A stretch of DNA of 20,000 nucleotides, taken from Prorocentrum cordatum (taxonomy: Eukaryota; Sar; Dinophyceae; Prorocentrales; Prorocentraceae). This document shows, piece after piece, positions 6,942-15,950 of the stretch. Numbering within the stretch: position 1 is the stretch's first letter; every line of letters begins with the position of its first letter. The notes under the pieces were generated by a model. The model was given only the letters and a program-made list of their open reading frames with translations. It did no database searches and was not told the origin of the DNA. The stretch covers positions 707,384 through 727,383 of the forward strand of contig CAUYUJ010020593.1 in assembly GCA_963575745.1 (NCBI GenBank), in the 5' to 3' direction. The position numbers and the translations under genes were made by a program.

Positions 6942-9210
6942 CTACGTGGCCCAATGTCTCTCGGGCCGGCGCCCATCCGCAGCCCCAGGGCGCCCGGCCC
7001 AAAACACCGAGCGGCGCGCGGGGTCTCGGCCGGGTCGGCGCGCTAACTGGCCCATGGATATAATATGCCGTCTCGCGAGGCTGTCGCTGAGCTTCGGCGG
7101 GTGAGCAATCTCGAGCACGGTGGCGTTCGACACTCTACGGATGCATGCCGGGGGCGCTCTGCTAATTTTTCTGGTACAGCGATTTTGGAAGCCGCCCAAC
7201 CGTCGACGTTCAGCCCGGTTCAAGCGAGCAGCGAAGAGAGCGCGCATTAGTCTGGACACAACGCACGCATTTAAGATATGGAGCTTTTTGTTCCCGCGAC
7301 AATGAAGCGCGAGACCAAATCGTGCGCGGCACCTTGAAGTCTTGCATGGCTGTTCCGATTCTACGCGACAGTTCCGACGCTCATCTTCCGTCGGCTGAGA
7401 TCGCCGTGCCCAAATATACAATAGGACTCCTATTGGCGAGAGGAACGCCAGCGTCGTCCGAGACGCCGTCGATTGTGCGCACCTTCATCAGCTCCACCTT
7501 CTTCCGAGTGAATTGCCGCCAGTAGCGTGCCCAGAACTTATCCACGTGAGTCATCAGCTCCTGTGAAGCCGCTGCGCCGGCGCCGATCAGCAACGCGTCA
7601 TCCGCGTAGACCAGATCTCGGACCAGCTCTGCTGGAACTCGATCGCCTCGACTCTCCCGAAGCTCTCTGTAAAGTCTCTGTGAGCATCGCGTAGAAGCGT
7701 CGTCATAGCAACAGTAAACATACATGGCGGCAATGGACATCCTTGGGAACTACCGCACATTTCCTCGCTCTCTTGCGACGTAGCGCCGAAGTCGGGGACC
7801 TCGAAAACGCGGCCATCGCAGATGGCAGCAACCCCGTTCACAAAACGATGGTGGCAGCCAAATCTTCGCGGAGACATGGCCAGCGCCTCTGGCGACAACG
7901 AATCGAATGCCACTGCCCAGCCCACCACCAGAAACAAAGTCTGCCCATCACAGGCGGCCCGCGCCTCCTCCAGCACCCGCCGGGCGATGAATATGGCACG
8001 CGCAGTGCCGCAGTTCGATCGAAACCCAAGTTGCGCCTCCCAGGTGCGCCGCCCAGTTCCAGCGCCCGTCATTCTCTGCATCAGCACGAGTGCGAACATC
8101 TCGCGTCATATCGGCAGAAGGCAGATCGGGCGATTGTTGCCGCTGCCCGCCGGGCCCCCCCATTCCCGCAAAGCACTGCCGCCCCGGTCGCGCCCCGGCC
8201 CCCATGCCGCGTCGCAGAAACGAATGATCCACGCTCGAGCGTCGCGGCGCCGCCTTCGGAGTCCGCTCTCCAGAATCCCGGGGGCTAAGTTGCCCATGCC
8301 TCAAGCTCTGGCTTGCTTGAGTTTGCTCGCTGCTCCCCTTGCTTCTTCCCGCGCGATCGGGTGGAAGACGATCGGCAGCTCGCCGTCGTGCACGCTGTCG
8401 GTTGGCATCGCCGCCGTCGGTCGCACTGCCCGCTGCGCCCGCTCGAGGCGCGCCGCCATAGCGTCTGTCCGGCCGCTGCCATCCACGACCTGGCCCGCGC
8501 CGTTTTTGAGCCCCCCCTGTTGCCAGCAAAACCCTTCCTGGAGCTTTTCTGTTCTCGCCCTTGTCTCTGTCCGCCGTAAGTTCCTGCTGCCGGGCGGCCC
8601 GGTCGTTAACGACAGCTGTTTTGGTGTGTTTGGTTGGCTTCTTCTCCTCTGCGGTGTCTCCCATGCGTCGAGCTGCTGGCGGTCTTTCAGCTGCAAGGTT
8701 GAAGGTCGCGCCCAAGGTTTCCTCGAGCGTCCCAGACCCCCGACGTCATGATTTTTTCATGACGCGACCCCCAGAGGTCCGGACCTATTCGCCGGGACCG
8801 GTTTTTCATCCTGAGTTGTTTTTTGACGGTCCCGAGGGCCGGTAAGGGCCCCCAGAGGCGGAAAATATAGAAAAACCTTCCGTCGTGATTTTTTCATGAC
8901 TCGAGGGGGTCTGGGGACGCGTCTGCCGCGGCAAGACCTGCTCCGAGGCGTCGTGGGATCCGTCTACGAGCCGGCGCCAAGCTGCGTCGTCGCGATCCGG
9001 CGCCCCGTCGGCGCAAACCGCAGAGACGTTGACGAGCTCGTCAGCGAATCGCTGCCCGGTCTCGAAGTCAGCCAGCTGCGACGCGTCTACCTCAGCACTG
9101 CCAGTGCTTGAATGCGTCTTCTCCGTCTTCGCGCGGACACGCGCCCGAAGCAAGACATTGCGAGATGAGAGCGGCATGTCCCGACGCGCGATGACAATGA
9201 GCACGTTGCG
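6942..9210 (-). pseudogene. LINE (non-LTR) retrotransposon ORF2 remnant with reverse transcriptase
   Basis: Read on the minus strand, it starts with a linker following the endonuclease (LLRARVRAKTEKTH, VDASQLADFETGQRFADEL, DASEQVLPRQTRPQTP). It passes an inserted element, then a pre-RT segment (ELTADRDKGENRKA; GFCWQQGGLKNGAG). RT motifs follow: NNRPICLLPI, AQLGFRSNCGTARAIF, VGWAVAFDSL (motif A), SQGCPLPPCMFT (motif B), LVYADDALLIG (7597-7608 encodes YADD) and VYLGTAISADGR. The C-terminal region contains ACVVSRLMRALF and RRVSNATVLEIAH. It is dead. In-frame TGA codons occur at 8301-8303, 8106-8108 and 7381-7383. Frame changes occur near 8540, 7640-7700 and 7275. Motif A has Gly where the catalytic Asp is expected. 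The pattern fits dinoflagellate LINEs as I remember them. The endonuclease itself (upstream, to about 9620) is too eroded to call. Confidence 0.85.
8731..8915. mobile_element. 185-bp inverted-repeat element inserted in the LINE
   Basis: The ends are CCCAGACCCCC and its complement GGGGGTCTGGG. Just inside each end is a GTCATGA / TTTTTTCATGAC palindromic block. LINE-like protein motifs stop at one end (DASEQVLPRQTRPQTP) and resume at the other (LGATFNLAAERPPAARR), so this block interrupts the ORF. Its core (8797-8876) is shared with 1013-1098. No clear target duplication is seen, and the exact ends may be off by a few bases. Confidence 0.65.
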
Positions 9211-9655
9211 CAGCTAGTTCTGCGCACGCAACGCGGTTCGCCGCAAGGGCGCCCCACGTTGTAGTTCGCAGCCAAATCACGATGCGAAGCGGAGAAGAGC
9301 GCGCGGGGCAAACACATTTCCGGCTGCGCGCGCATCTCCACCAATGGGTGCCGATTCGCGTCAGCGCGACAAATTTGCCCCGGGCGTCGAAACACGCGCA
9401 GGCCAAAACTCCGGGCTTCGTCGTCAAATCTATCGCGCAATTTAGCATCGAAGTCCCACGGGGTCAACCTCGGGCCGCGCCTAGACTGAATCTGAACAAA
9501 TTCGCCAAGATCACGGCAAAACCCCTGCCGCTCTTGATATCCAAACCCACCGCGCGGAGCGCCAACCGAAAAAATCGCCGCTTCGCCCCTAGACGCGCGC
9601 GACTTCAGCGAGGGCATCCGGTCAGAGAACCGGCAAAATTCAACAATTGACTGTC
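9211..9655 (-). other. Possible eroded LINE endonuclease region, no firm call
   Basis: It lies directly upstream of the LINE linker on the minus strand, where an endonuclease domain would sit. Minus-strand frames (for example RRGPRLTPWDFDAKLRDRF) have no endonuclease catalytic motif I can defend. Either the domain is heavily mutated or other sequence has replaced it. Confidence 0.3.
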
Positions 9656-9744
9656 TGAAGACGGGGCCAATTTTTTAATTTTTTATTTGTTTTTCTTTGT
9701 TTCTTTTTTATATGTTTTTATTTATTTTTTTGTTTGAAGACGGG
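9656..9744. repeat. T-rich tract bracketed by 10-bp direct repeats
   Basis: TGAAGACGGG at 9656-9665 and 9735-9744 flanks about 69 bp made almost entirely of T and A (T-rich on the plus strand). It is the most AT-rich stretch of the window apart from the A tract at 14575-14692. It could be the A-tail of something retroposed on the minus strand, or a small insertion with a 10-bp target duplication. Confidence 0.65.
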
Positions 9745-10051
9745 TACGAGACCTATGTTGCTTCACATCACCAATTTGGCCCCTGCTGACTTTTTCAAAA
9801 TAATATATTGGGATGAAACCCTGCCGCTGGATATATCGAGCACAGTTGATCACAACACAAACGCTCCTGCGAGCCCCCGCCAAAATTGCAAGAAATGGTA
9901 AGCTCAGATCCGCATGGCTACATTGCGACCGAACCGCTTGACCACCATCTCGACCGAACTGGCGGAATTCGACCACGCGTCCGACAAAATGCGTTCGACG
10001 AGGGATGCGCTGCACAATGCCCCGGCCACGGGCAGCGCTACGAGGGAAAGC
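9745..10051. other. Unassigned stretch
   Basis: I see no gene, RNA or repeat family. Base composition is more balanced than in neighbouring repeats. The minus-strand frames have no recognisable motif. Confidence 0.4.
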
Positions 10052-10268
10052 GGGCCCTTCGAGGTGTCACTTTCAGCGCCCCTGAAAGTGACACCTCCCA
10101 GGGCCCACTTAAAGAGCACCAGAAAGGCTCCAATAAGGCCCCGAGAAGGCCCCAGGGCGGCACCAAGAGGGCCCCCAGAGGGACCCAAGAGAGGCCCCAA
10201 GAAGGGCCCAAAAGGGCCCTCCGCGGTGTCACTTTCAACTCCCGTGAAAATGACACCTCCCAGGGCCC
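10052..10268. repeat. Two hairpin-headed tandem units (162-bp spacing)
   Basis: Unit 1 has a perfect 16-bp stem, GAGGTGTCACTTTCAG (10061-10076) with its complement at 10082-10097 and a 5-base loop. GGGCCC steps extend it to 10052-10106. Unit 2 at 10214-10268 is a diverged copy (GGTGTCACTTTCAA against TGAAAATGACACC). Each head is followed by CCCCAAGAGG-type minisatellite. No gene lies upstream, so I do not call terminators. Confidence 0.85.
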
Positions 10269-10332
10269 ACTTAGGGCCTCAGAAAAGCTCTAAGAAGGCC
10301 CCGAAAGGGCCATAGAGAGCCGCCCTGGGTTC

Positions 10333-10760
10333 AACTCCGCGTGGCGGAGTTGGAAGCGATAACTTCAATACCCTGCTGGAGGCCTCTTAGGGGCCCTAAG
10401 ACGGCACTGAAGAACCCCATCGGGGCTTTTTCAAAGGCAGAGGAGGGCGCAAAAAGGGGCCTCAGTGAGCCACTGGTCTAACTCCACCTGGCGGAATTGG
10501 AAGCGATATCGCCCGGCGCCTTCATGGAGCCGCTCGGAGCTTCCAAGACGGCTCCAGAAGGCCCCAGGAGGGCCCCAAGAGGATCGAACGACGATTCCTG
10601 GAAGTGCACCAGTGAGACCCTTGTTGACCTCCGCCTGGCGGTGTTGGAAGCGACAATTTCCAGTGCCCTCTTGGGGCCTCTGGGGGGCCCCTCAGAAAGC
10701 TTTGGGGAGCACAGTGAAGGCCTTCGCAGGGCCGCGTGAGAGCCGTACCAGGGCCGCATG
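10333..10760 (+). repeat. 147-bp tandem repeat, three units
   Basis: The head motif ACTCCRCSTGGCGG...TTGGAAGCGA begins at 10333, 10480 and 10627, an exact 147-bp period. In the first unit AACTCCGC and GCGGAGTT form a perfect 8-bp stem with a GTG loop; the other units keep only part of the pairing. The tails are CCCCAAGAGG-type repeats again. No coding function is inferred. Confidence 0.8.
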
Positions 10761-10888
10761 TGTGCGCGGATGGGGGCGACGAGTGCTGACGCTGACGAAT
10801 ATGAGAATGATGAGGGCGATCAAGGCTGGCCCGAAACAAATCCTGTCGCCATTGCAGGCCGCCGATTATCGGCCACGCCGCCAGGACG

Positions 10889-11081
10889 ACGCCAAGCAAC
10901 AAAACGACACCAACCAACAAACCGACACCAACCAACAAACCAACAAATCGACACCGGCCAACAAAAGGACACCAAGCAACAAAACGACACCAAGCAACAA
11001 AACGACACCAACCAACGAAACGACACAAACCAACAAAACGGCACGAATCAACAAAACGGCACTGACCAACCAAACGACAAA
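10889..11081 (+). repeat. 18-bp minisatellite (AACGACACCAAGCAACAA type)
   Basis: About ten degenerate 18-bp units, A- and C-rich with almost no T. In one frame they read NDTKQQ, NDTNQQ and similar. The flanks are not recognisably coding, so I treat it as a minisatellite rather than a low-complexity protein segment. Confidence 0.85.
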
Positions 11082-11344
11082 TCACTTCACGACACCAATG
11101 AACAACGCGAAATCCACCGACCGCCAACCAAGCATAAAATCAACCGACACAACGAAACCAACCCATAGAGCCAGACCAACCACTGTATTCGTGAGTCGGG
11201 GTAGTCATGGAAGTGAGCCGCTGCAGCCCGCGGAAGCCATTAACAGTGACCAGAGCACCGCAATGCAGCAACGTCCCCGGGCGGCGGCGGGAGTCTTGGA
11301 TCTCCCGCGGGACTGGAGCGTATCGAGTTCGTCCTGGGTCCGGT

Positions 11345-11400
11345 TTAGTGAAGTGAAGAATTTCGGGGTGCTTGCATGGCAAAAACCTTCACTTCACTAA
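11345..11400. repeat. Perfect 14-bp inverted repeat
   Basis: TTAGTGAAGTGAAG (11345-11358) pairs with CTTCACTTCACTAA (11387-11400) across 28 bases. A second hairpin, CTGGGGC with GCCCCAG, follows at once at 11402-11422. It could be a very small MITE or a regulatory fold-back; no target duplication is seen. Confidence 0.8.
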
Positions 11401-11422
11401 TCTGGGGCCCCTGGAGCCCCAG

Positions 11423-11657
11423 GGCGTTTCGGGTCCCCTCGCTGTCTGGGTAGTCCAGGGGGCGCAGTGGCGGCTTACCAGAGGCCCTGTTCCCTAGCCT
11501 CACTTGCTTTCACCCGTGGTGCTCGACGGCCGTCTCCGAGCTGTCTTGTGGCGGTATGGGGCAATCCCGAAGCCTCTTGGAGCCATCCCAAGGCCCCAAG
11601 GAGCCACCAATGGGGGCCCCAAGAGAGCTCCCAGAGGGCCCCGAAAGGCCTACAACA
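11423..11657. other. Unassigned, grading into CCAAGG repeats
   Basis: No gene is seen. From about 11550 the sequence becomes GGCCCCAAGGAG/AGAGGGCCCCGAA minisatellite that runs into the fold-back. Confidence 0.4.
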
Positions 11658-11860
11658 GATTGCACGTTCGCGCGAATTCTTTGTACCACTTTGGGGGGTC
11701 CCTTTTGGGGCCCTCGGGGAACGTTCTTGGGGCCCTCCGAGGGCCCACTGGGGCCCCGGGAAGGCCCCAAGAACGCTCCCAGAGGGCCCCAAGAATGCTC
11801 CAAGAGGGCCCCAATAGGACCCCCACAAGTGACAAAAACTATTTGCATGAGGGTGCAACT
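11658..11860. repeat. ~200-bp imperfect fold-back of minisatellite
   Basis: The left arm (from ATTGCAC, through TTTGTACCACTT, GGGGGTCCC, GGGGCCCTCGG and TTCTTGGGGCCC) pairs with the right arm ending GTGCAACT near 11858. The centre is near 11755. The pairing is discontinuous but covers nearly the whole interval, including non-minisatellite termini, so it is an inverted duplication and not merely compositional. Confidence 0.7.
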
Positions 11861-11914
11861 TACTCGGCGCCTCTTGGGGCGCTCTTGGAGCCGTGCTGGG
11901 CGCCACTCGTGGAC

Positions 11915-12360
11915 GACATGGGTTGGGCGACGGCATGTGGACCCTGTCGCTTGGGCCATCGGGGGTGCTCCCCAGTGGGGCCACGAAGCTTGTGAGCGTA
12001 TGACGGAATGGGCTGGGCGGCGGCCTGTGGGCCCTGCCTGTGGGGCCGTCGGTGTAGTGGGGCCACGAAACGTGTGAAACGTATGCCGAAATATGCTGGG
12101 CGGCGGCCTGGGAAACCTGCCGCTGGGACTTTTTTTTGGTGGAGCTGCCGATAGGGGCACGAAATGTTTGAGGGTGTCATCAATGTGGCCTGGGCGACGG
12201 CATGTGGACCTTGCCGCCGGGACCTCCGATGAGCTCCTCATGGGGACACGAAGCGTCTGATGGGGCGTGCCGACATGGGCTGGGCGGCGCACTAAGAACC
12301 CTGCCGATGGGGCCTTCGGTGGAGCACCTCACGAGGCCACGAGACTGGCGGGGGATGTGG
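11915..12360 (+). repeat. Satellite array A: five diverged ~90-bp units
   Basis: Units start near 11919, 12009, 12090, 12182 and 12273. Each carries GGGCTGGGCGRCGG, a CCTGCCG-type block, GGGGCCNTCGGTG, CCACGAARCGTGTGA and TGCCGAAATG in this order. These are the reverse complement of the units in array B (14330-15950). Divergence between units is high and lengths vary, so this copy is older or less homogenised. Confidence 0.8.
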
Positions 12361-12683
12361 CGAAGCAGAGACGCGGGGGAACAAAGGGGGTGTTTTAATG
12401 ATGTTGATGAGGATGGTGGTGGTATTGATGAGGGAGACGACGAGAACGCTGATGATGCTGATTATCCCTCGCCTGCGCACCCCTCGGGCCGAGAGGGCTG
12501 CGACGAGGTACACACTCCCATCTGATGATAATCCCCATCAGCACCTACCCTGCCTTCCCAAAACTGATCGGAGCGATGATGATGGTGATGGCGACGATGA
12601 CGATGGACGATGACGACGGGGACACGCGGACAGCAGGGGCAGATACGCGAAGAGGGAAGACGAATGAGGGGGCCGGAAGGAAT
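12361..12683. repeat. GAT/GAC-rich degenerate repeat
   Basis: ATGATG, GACGATGACG and similar triplets dominate 12398-12630, interrupted by unrelated sequence near 12465-12570. Asp/Glu-rich frames are an effect of composition; no gene is called. Confidence 0.55.
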
Positions 12684-12745
12684 GACGCGGGGCGGTGTCT
12701 CTTCAAAACGAAGAACCAACAATGCAATATGGTAGGAAATTTCTG
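12684..12745 (+). repeat. Module E, plus copy
   Basis: It shares GACGCGGGGC, GTCTCTTCAAAACGA and CCAACA...ATGGTAGGRAA with the reverse complement of 14217-14278. Both copies translate to a similar peptide (CLFKTKNQQCNMVGN; RLFKTRTQHHRMVGN), which may mean an old coding fragment or simply sequence similarity. Confidence 0.75.
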
Positions 12746-13120
12746 GACGACCCCCCCCCCGTGGCGCGGCCAATGTCCGCGAAAGCATCGCTGGCACTAC
12801 GAACGACAGGATCGAACTCTTCCTGCGACGTTACCCGCGGGGTGGATCAGCCAGGGATGGGGGTCGAAACCGCCACAGCGCAGAGCAAATGTACAACCCT
12901 GAGAAACCCCAGCCCACATCAACCGATCCGCAACAAGTACGCAAGCCTTTGACGACCCCAACGCACGTGACATCGCATAACGCGACGCGCCATCGAAAAC
13001 GTTCGACGCGCGGCCTCGGAATGACATCGGGCTTCAAGGAACGTCGAATGGAAAACATGAAAAACCGCCCTGTGGGCTCCGAGACCCAAAATTACTGATG
13101 TGAAGGATTTCGGCTCGTCG
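12746..13120. other. Unassigned stretch
   Basis: A C-run occurs at 12751-12761. The rest has balanced composition with no repeat, gene motif or RNA that I recognise. Confidence 0.4.
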
Positions 13121-13393
13121 AGATTTTGAGGATGTCTCGATCGGTTTGCTTGTTTTCGTGGCCAGGCTCGTGGCCCTAAGGGGAGCCGCCAGGGGTGTTT
13201 GCACGGGCTCGTTCGCGGCCATTTTGTGGGGATGTCTCAGGCGGTTTGCTTGTTTCTGGGCTCGGCATCCTACGCTTTCGGAGCAGATTTGGAGGATATC
13301 TCGAGCGAGGCGCTCATTTTCACCCCCCAGGTGGGCCAGATTTTGAGGATGTCTCGATCGGTTTGCTTGTTTTGGTGGCCAGGCTCGTGGGCG
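13121..13393 (+). repeat. Tandem repeat with GATGTCTC anchors
   Basis: GATGTCTCGATCGGTTTGC followed by TTGTTTTNGTGGCCAGGC occurs at 13131 and 13348. Diverged units are anchored at 13231 (GATGTCTCAGGCGGTTTGC) and 13295 (GATATCTCGAGCG). Spacings are 100, 64 and 53 bp. Confidence 0.75.
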
Positions 13394-13409
13394 CAGATTC
13401 TTCTCAGGA

Positions 13410-13672
13410 TGCCACAGGATGCTCCAACAGGCCCCAGGAGGCCCCAGGAGACCGCATGAGGTCCCAGGAGGCATCAGGAGGCCACAGAAAAACTCAAGAG
13501 GCCACAGGATGTCCCAAGAGGCTCCAGGAGGCCCCAGGAAGCTCCAGAAGGCCTCAGGAAACCACAGGAGGCCCCAGGAGGCAACAGGAAACGCCAGGAG
13601 GCCTCGGAAGGCAACAGGAGGCCCCGAGAGGCCCCAGGAGCAGGAGGCCTCAGAAGGCAACAGGAGTGGCTC
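13410..13672 (+). repeat. CAGGAGGCCC minisatellite
   Basis: Variants of CCCCAGGAGG recur every 9 to 12 bases over about 260 bp. It is related in style to the CCAAGAGGG repeats elsewhere. The block resumes at 13952-14033 after the 53-bp array. Confidence 0.85.
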
Positions 13673-13683
13673 CAATCCCATGT

Positions 13684-13951
13684 GGTTTACGTATGCTCCT
13701 ATCGATTGGGCCTTACCTGGAGCACGATTCTTTGATGTTCTACGTATGTTTCTATAGATGGTCCTTCTCCTGTGTACACAATCCTAAATGTTTTACTCAT
13801 GTTCCTATATATTGGGCCTCTCCTGGGGCACGAGTCCTTGGTGTTTTACGCGTGATCCTATATATTGCCCTTCTCCTGTGGCTCTAATCCGCAATGTTTT
13901 ATGTACGTCTGTTGCTATAGATTGCGCCTCCCCTGGGGCACGAAACCTTCC
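13684..13951 (+). repeat. 53-bp tandem repeat, five units
   Basis: Units start at 13684, 13737, 13790, 13843 and 13896, an exact 53-bp period; the last carries about four extra bases. Each has GTTTTACGTATG, TCCTATANATTG and CTCCTGGGGCACNA-type motifs. The array is AT-richer than its surroundings and is flanked on both sides by CAGGAGGCCC minisatellite. Confidence 0.9.
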
Positions 13952-14033
13952 TAGGAGGTCCCAGGAGGTCCAAGAGGCTCCTGGAGACCCCAGGAAGCCC
14001 CAGTAGGTTTCAGGAGGCCCCAGGAGGCCCCAG
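13952..14033 (+). repeat. CAGGAGGCCC minisatellite, second block
   Basis: Same repeat as 13410-13672. Together the two blocks bracket the 53-bp array. Confidence 0.8.
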
Positions 14034-14216
14034 GCTCATGCACAGAGACGCGCTTGTACTACTGAGGCTCATTCACACTCCAATTCATTCGCAGTTAGAT
14101 TGATGTCCAGACCGTCACAACTGAAGCCCATTAATATTCGAAAGCTCTTGCGCCTAGACATTCACGGCGGACATGTCCATGCGAGTAGATGCACATATGG
14201 GGAGCTCCACGCAGTG

Positions 14217-14278
14217 AATAATTCCCAACCATCCTGTGGTGTTGGGTCCTCGTTTTGAAGAGACGGTGCCCCGCGTTC
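14217..14278 (-). repeat. Module E, minus copy
   Basis: Inverted partner of 12684-12745. It sits 52 bp from array B, whereas the plus copy is 324 bp from array A. Order and orientation are mirrored. Confidence 0.75.
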
Positions 14279-14329
14279 TCCTTCCTTCTTTCCTTCCTTC
14301 CTCCCGCTGCCTCCTCCCCCCTCGCCCAA

Positions 14330-15950
14330 TTCGGCACACCCCTCACACGTTTCGCGGCTCCATAGGGAGCTCCACCGAAGGCCCCAGTGGCCGCGGCCGC
14401 ATGCGTCACCCACACCCATTTCGGCACACCCCTCACACGCTTCGTGGCTCCATAGGGAGCTCCACCGAAGCCCCAAGTGGCCGCGGGGCGGCAATGCGTC
14501 ACAACCCACACCCATTTCGCACACTCCCTCAACACGTTTTTTCGTGGCTCCTAGGGAGCGCCACCGAAAGAAATAAAACAAAAAAAAAAAAAAAAAATAA
14601 CAAAAACAAAAGAAAAAAAAAGAAAAATCAAAAAAGCTCCACCGAAAAAAGAGTAAAAAACTAAAAAAAAGAAAAAAAAAAAAAAAAAGAAGGCCCCAGT
14701 GCCGCGGGGCCGCAACCGTCAACCCACCACCCCATTTCGGCACCCCCTGCACACGCTTCGTGGCTCCCATAGGGAGCTCAACCGAAGGCCCCAGTGCCCG
14801 CGGCCCGGCATGCGCCCCCCGCCCCACACCCAATTTCGGCATACAGGTACACCCCTCACACGTTTTCGTGGGTTCCATAGGGAGCTCCACCGAAGGCCCC
14901 AGTGCCCGCGGCCGCATGCGTCACCCACACCCATTTCGGCACACCCCTCACACGTTTCGTGGCTCCATAGGGAGCTCCACCGAAGGCCCCAGTGCCCGCG
15001 CCCGCATGCGTCACCCACACCCATTTCGGCACACCCCTCACACGTTTCGTGGCTCCATAGGGAGCTCCACCGACGGCCCCAGTGCCCGCGCCCGCATGCG
15101 TCACCCACACCCATTTCGGCACACCCCCCACACGTTTCGTGGCTCCATAGGGAGCTCCACCGAAGGCCCCAGTGCCCGCGGCCGCATGCGTCACCCACAC
15201 CCATGTCGGCACACCCCTCACACGTTTCGTGGCTCCATAGGGAGCTCCACCGAAGGCCCCAGTGCCCGCGGCCGCATGCGTCACCCACACCCATTTCGGC
15301 ACACCCCTCACACGTTTCGTGGCTCCATAGGGAGCTCCACCGAAGGCCCCAGTGCCCGCGCCCGCATGCTTCACCCACACCCATTTCGGCACACCCCTCA
15401 CACGTTTCGTGGCTCCATAGGGAGCTCCACCGAAGGCCCCAGTGCCCGCGCCCGCATGCGTCACCCACACCCCTTTCGGCACACCCCTCCCACGTTTCGT
15501 GGCTCCATAGGGAGCTCCACCGAAGGCCCCAGTGCCCGCGCCCGCATGCGTCACCCACACCCATTTCGGCACACCCCTCACACGTTTCGTGGCTCCATAG
15601 GGAGCTCCACCGAAGGCCCCAGTGCCCGCGGCCGCATGCGTCCCCCACACCCATTTCGGCACACCCCTCACACGCTTCGTGGCTCCAGAGGGAGCTCCAC
15701 CGAAGGCCCCAGTGCCCGCGACCGCATCGTCACCCCACCATTTCGGCCGCCCCTCACACGCTGTCGTCTCCATAGGGAGCTCCACCGAAGGCCCAGTGGC
15801 CGCGGCCGAATGCGTCACCCACACCCATTTCGCACACCCCTCACACGCTTCGTGGCTCCATAGGGAGCTCCACCGAAGGCCCAGTGCCCGCCGCCCGCAT
15901 GCGTCACCCCCACCCATTTCGGCACACCCCCCGCATTTCTCGCACGGCAG
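14330..15950 (-). repeat. Satellite array B: ~17 units of 90 bp
   Basis: The block CACCCCTCACACGTTTCGTG recurs. From 14941 to 15661 nine starts are spaced exactly 90 bp (14941, 15031, ... 15661) with very few differences. Outer units at about 14337, 14424, 14518, 14741, 14848, 15746, 15834 and 15923 are more diverged. Because 90 is a multiple of three, several frames stay open on both strands for 300 to 440 codons; these are by-products and not genes. Relative to array A the units are on the other strand. Confidence 0.95.
14575..14692. repeat. A-rich tract inside a satellite unit
   Basis: About 118 bp of A with scattered C, G and T sits exactly where the unit reads ACCGAA|GGCC. It contains a second short GCTCCACCGAAA from the same unit, so the expansion seems to have grown inside the satellite and duplicated part of it, rather than being a clean insertion. 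Confidence 0.85.

Noticed and set aside
10325-10354. tRNA-like A box (TGGCGGAGTTGG) and B box (GGTTCAACTCC)
   Set aside because: They occur in the wrong order and overlap too closely; no acceptor, D or T stem can be formed, and the other 147-bp units lack the matches.
14699-15863. Long open frames (300 to 440 codons) on both strands through array B
   Set aside because: They arise because the satellite unit is 90 bp, a multiple of three, with few stops; every frame repeats the same 30 residues, and the same array can be read on both strands.
14330-15950. CRISPR-like array
   Set aside because: The repeat is continuous head to tail with no unique spacers, in a eukaryotic context.
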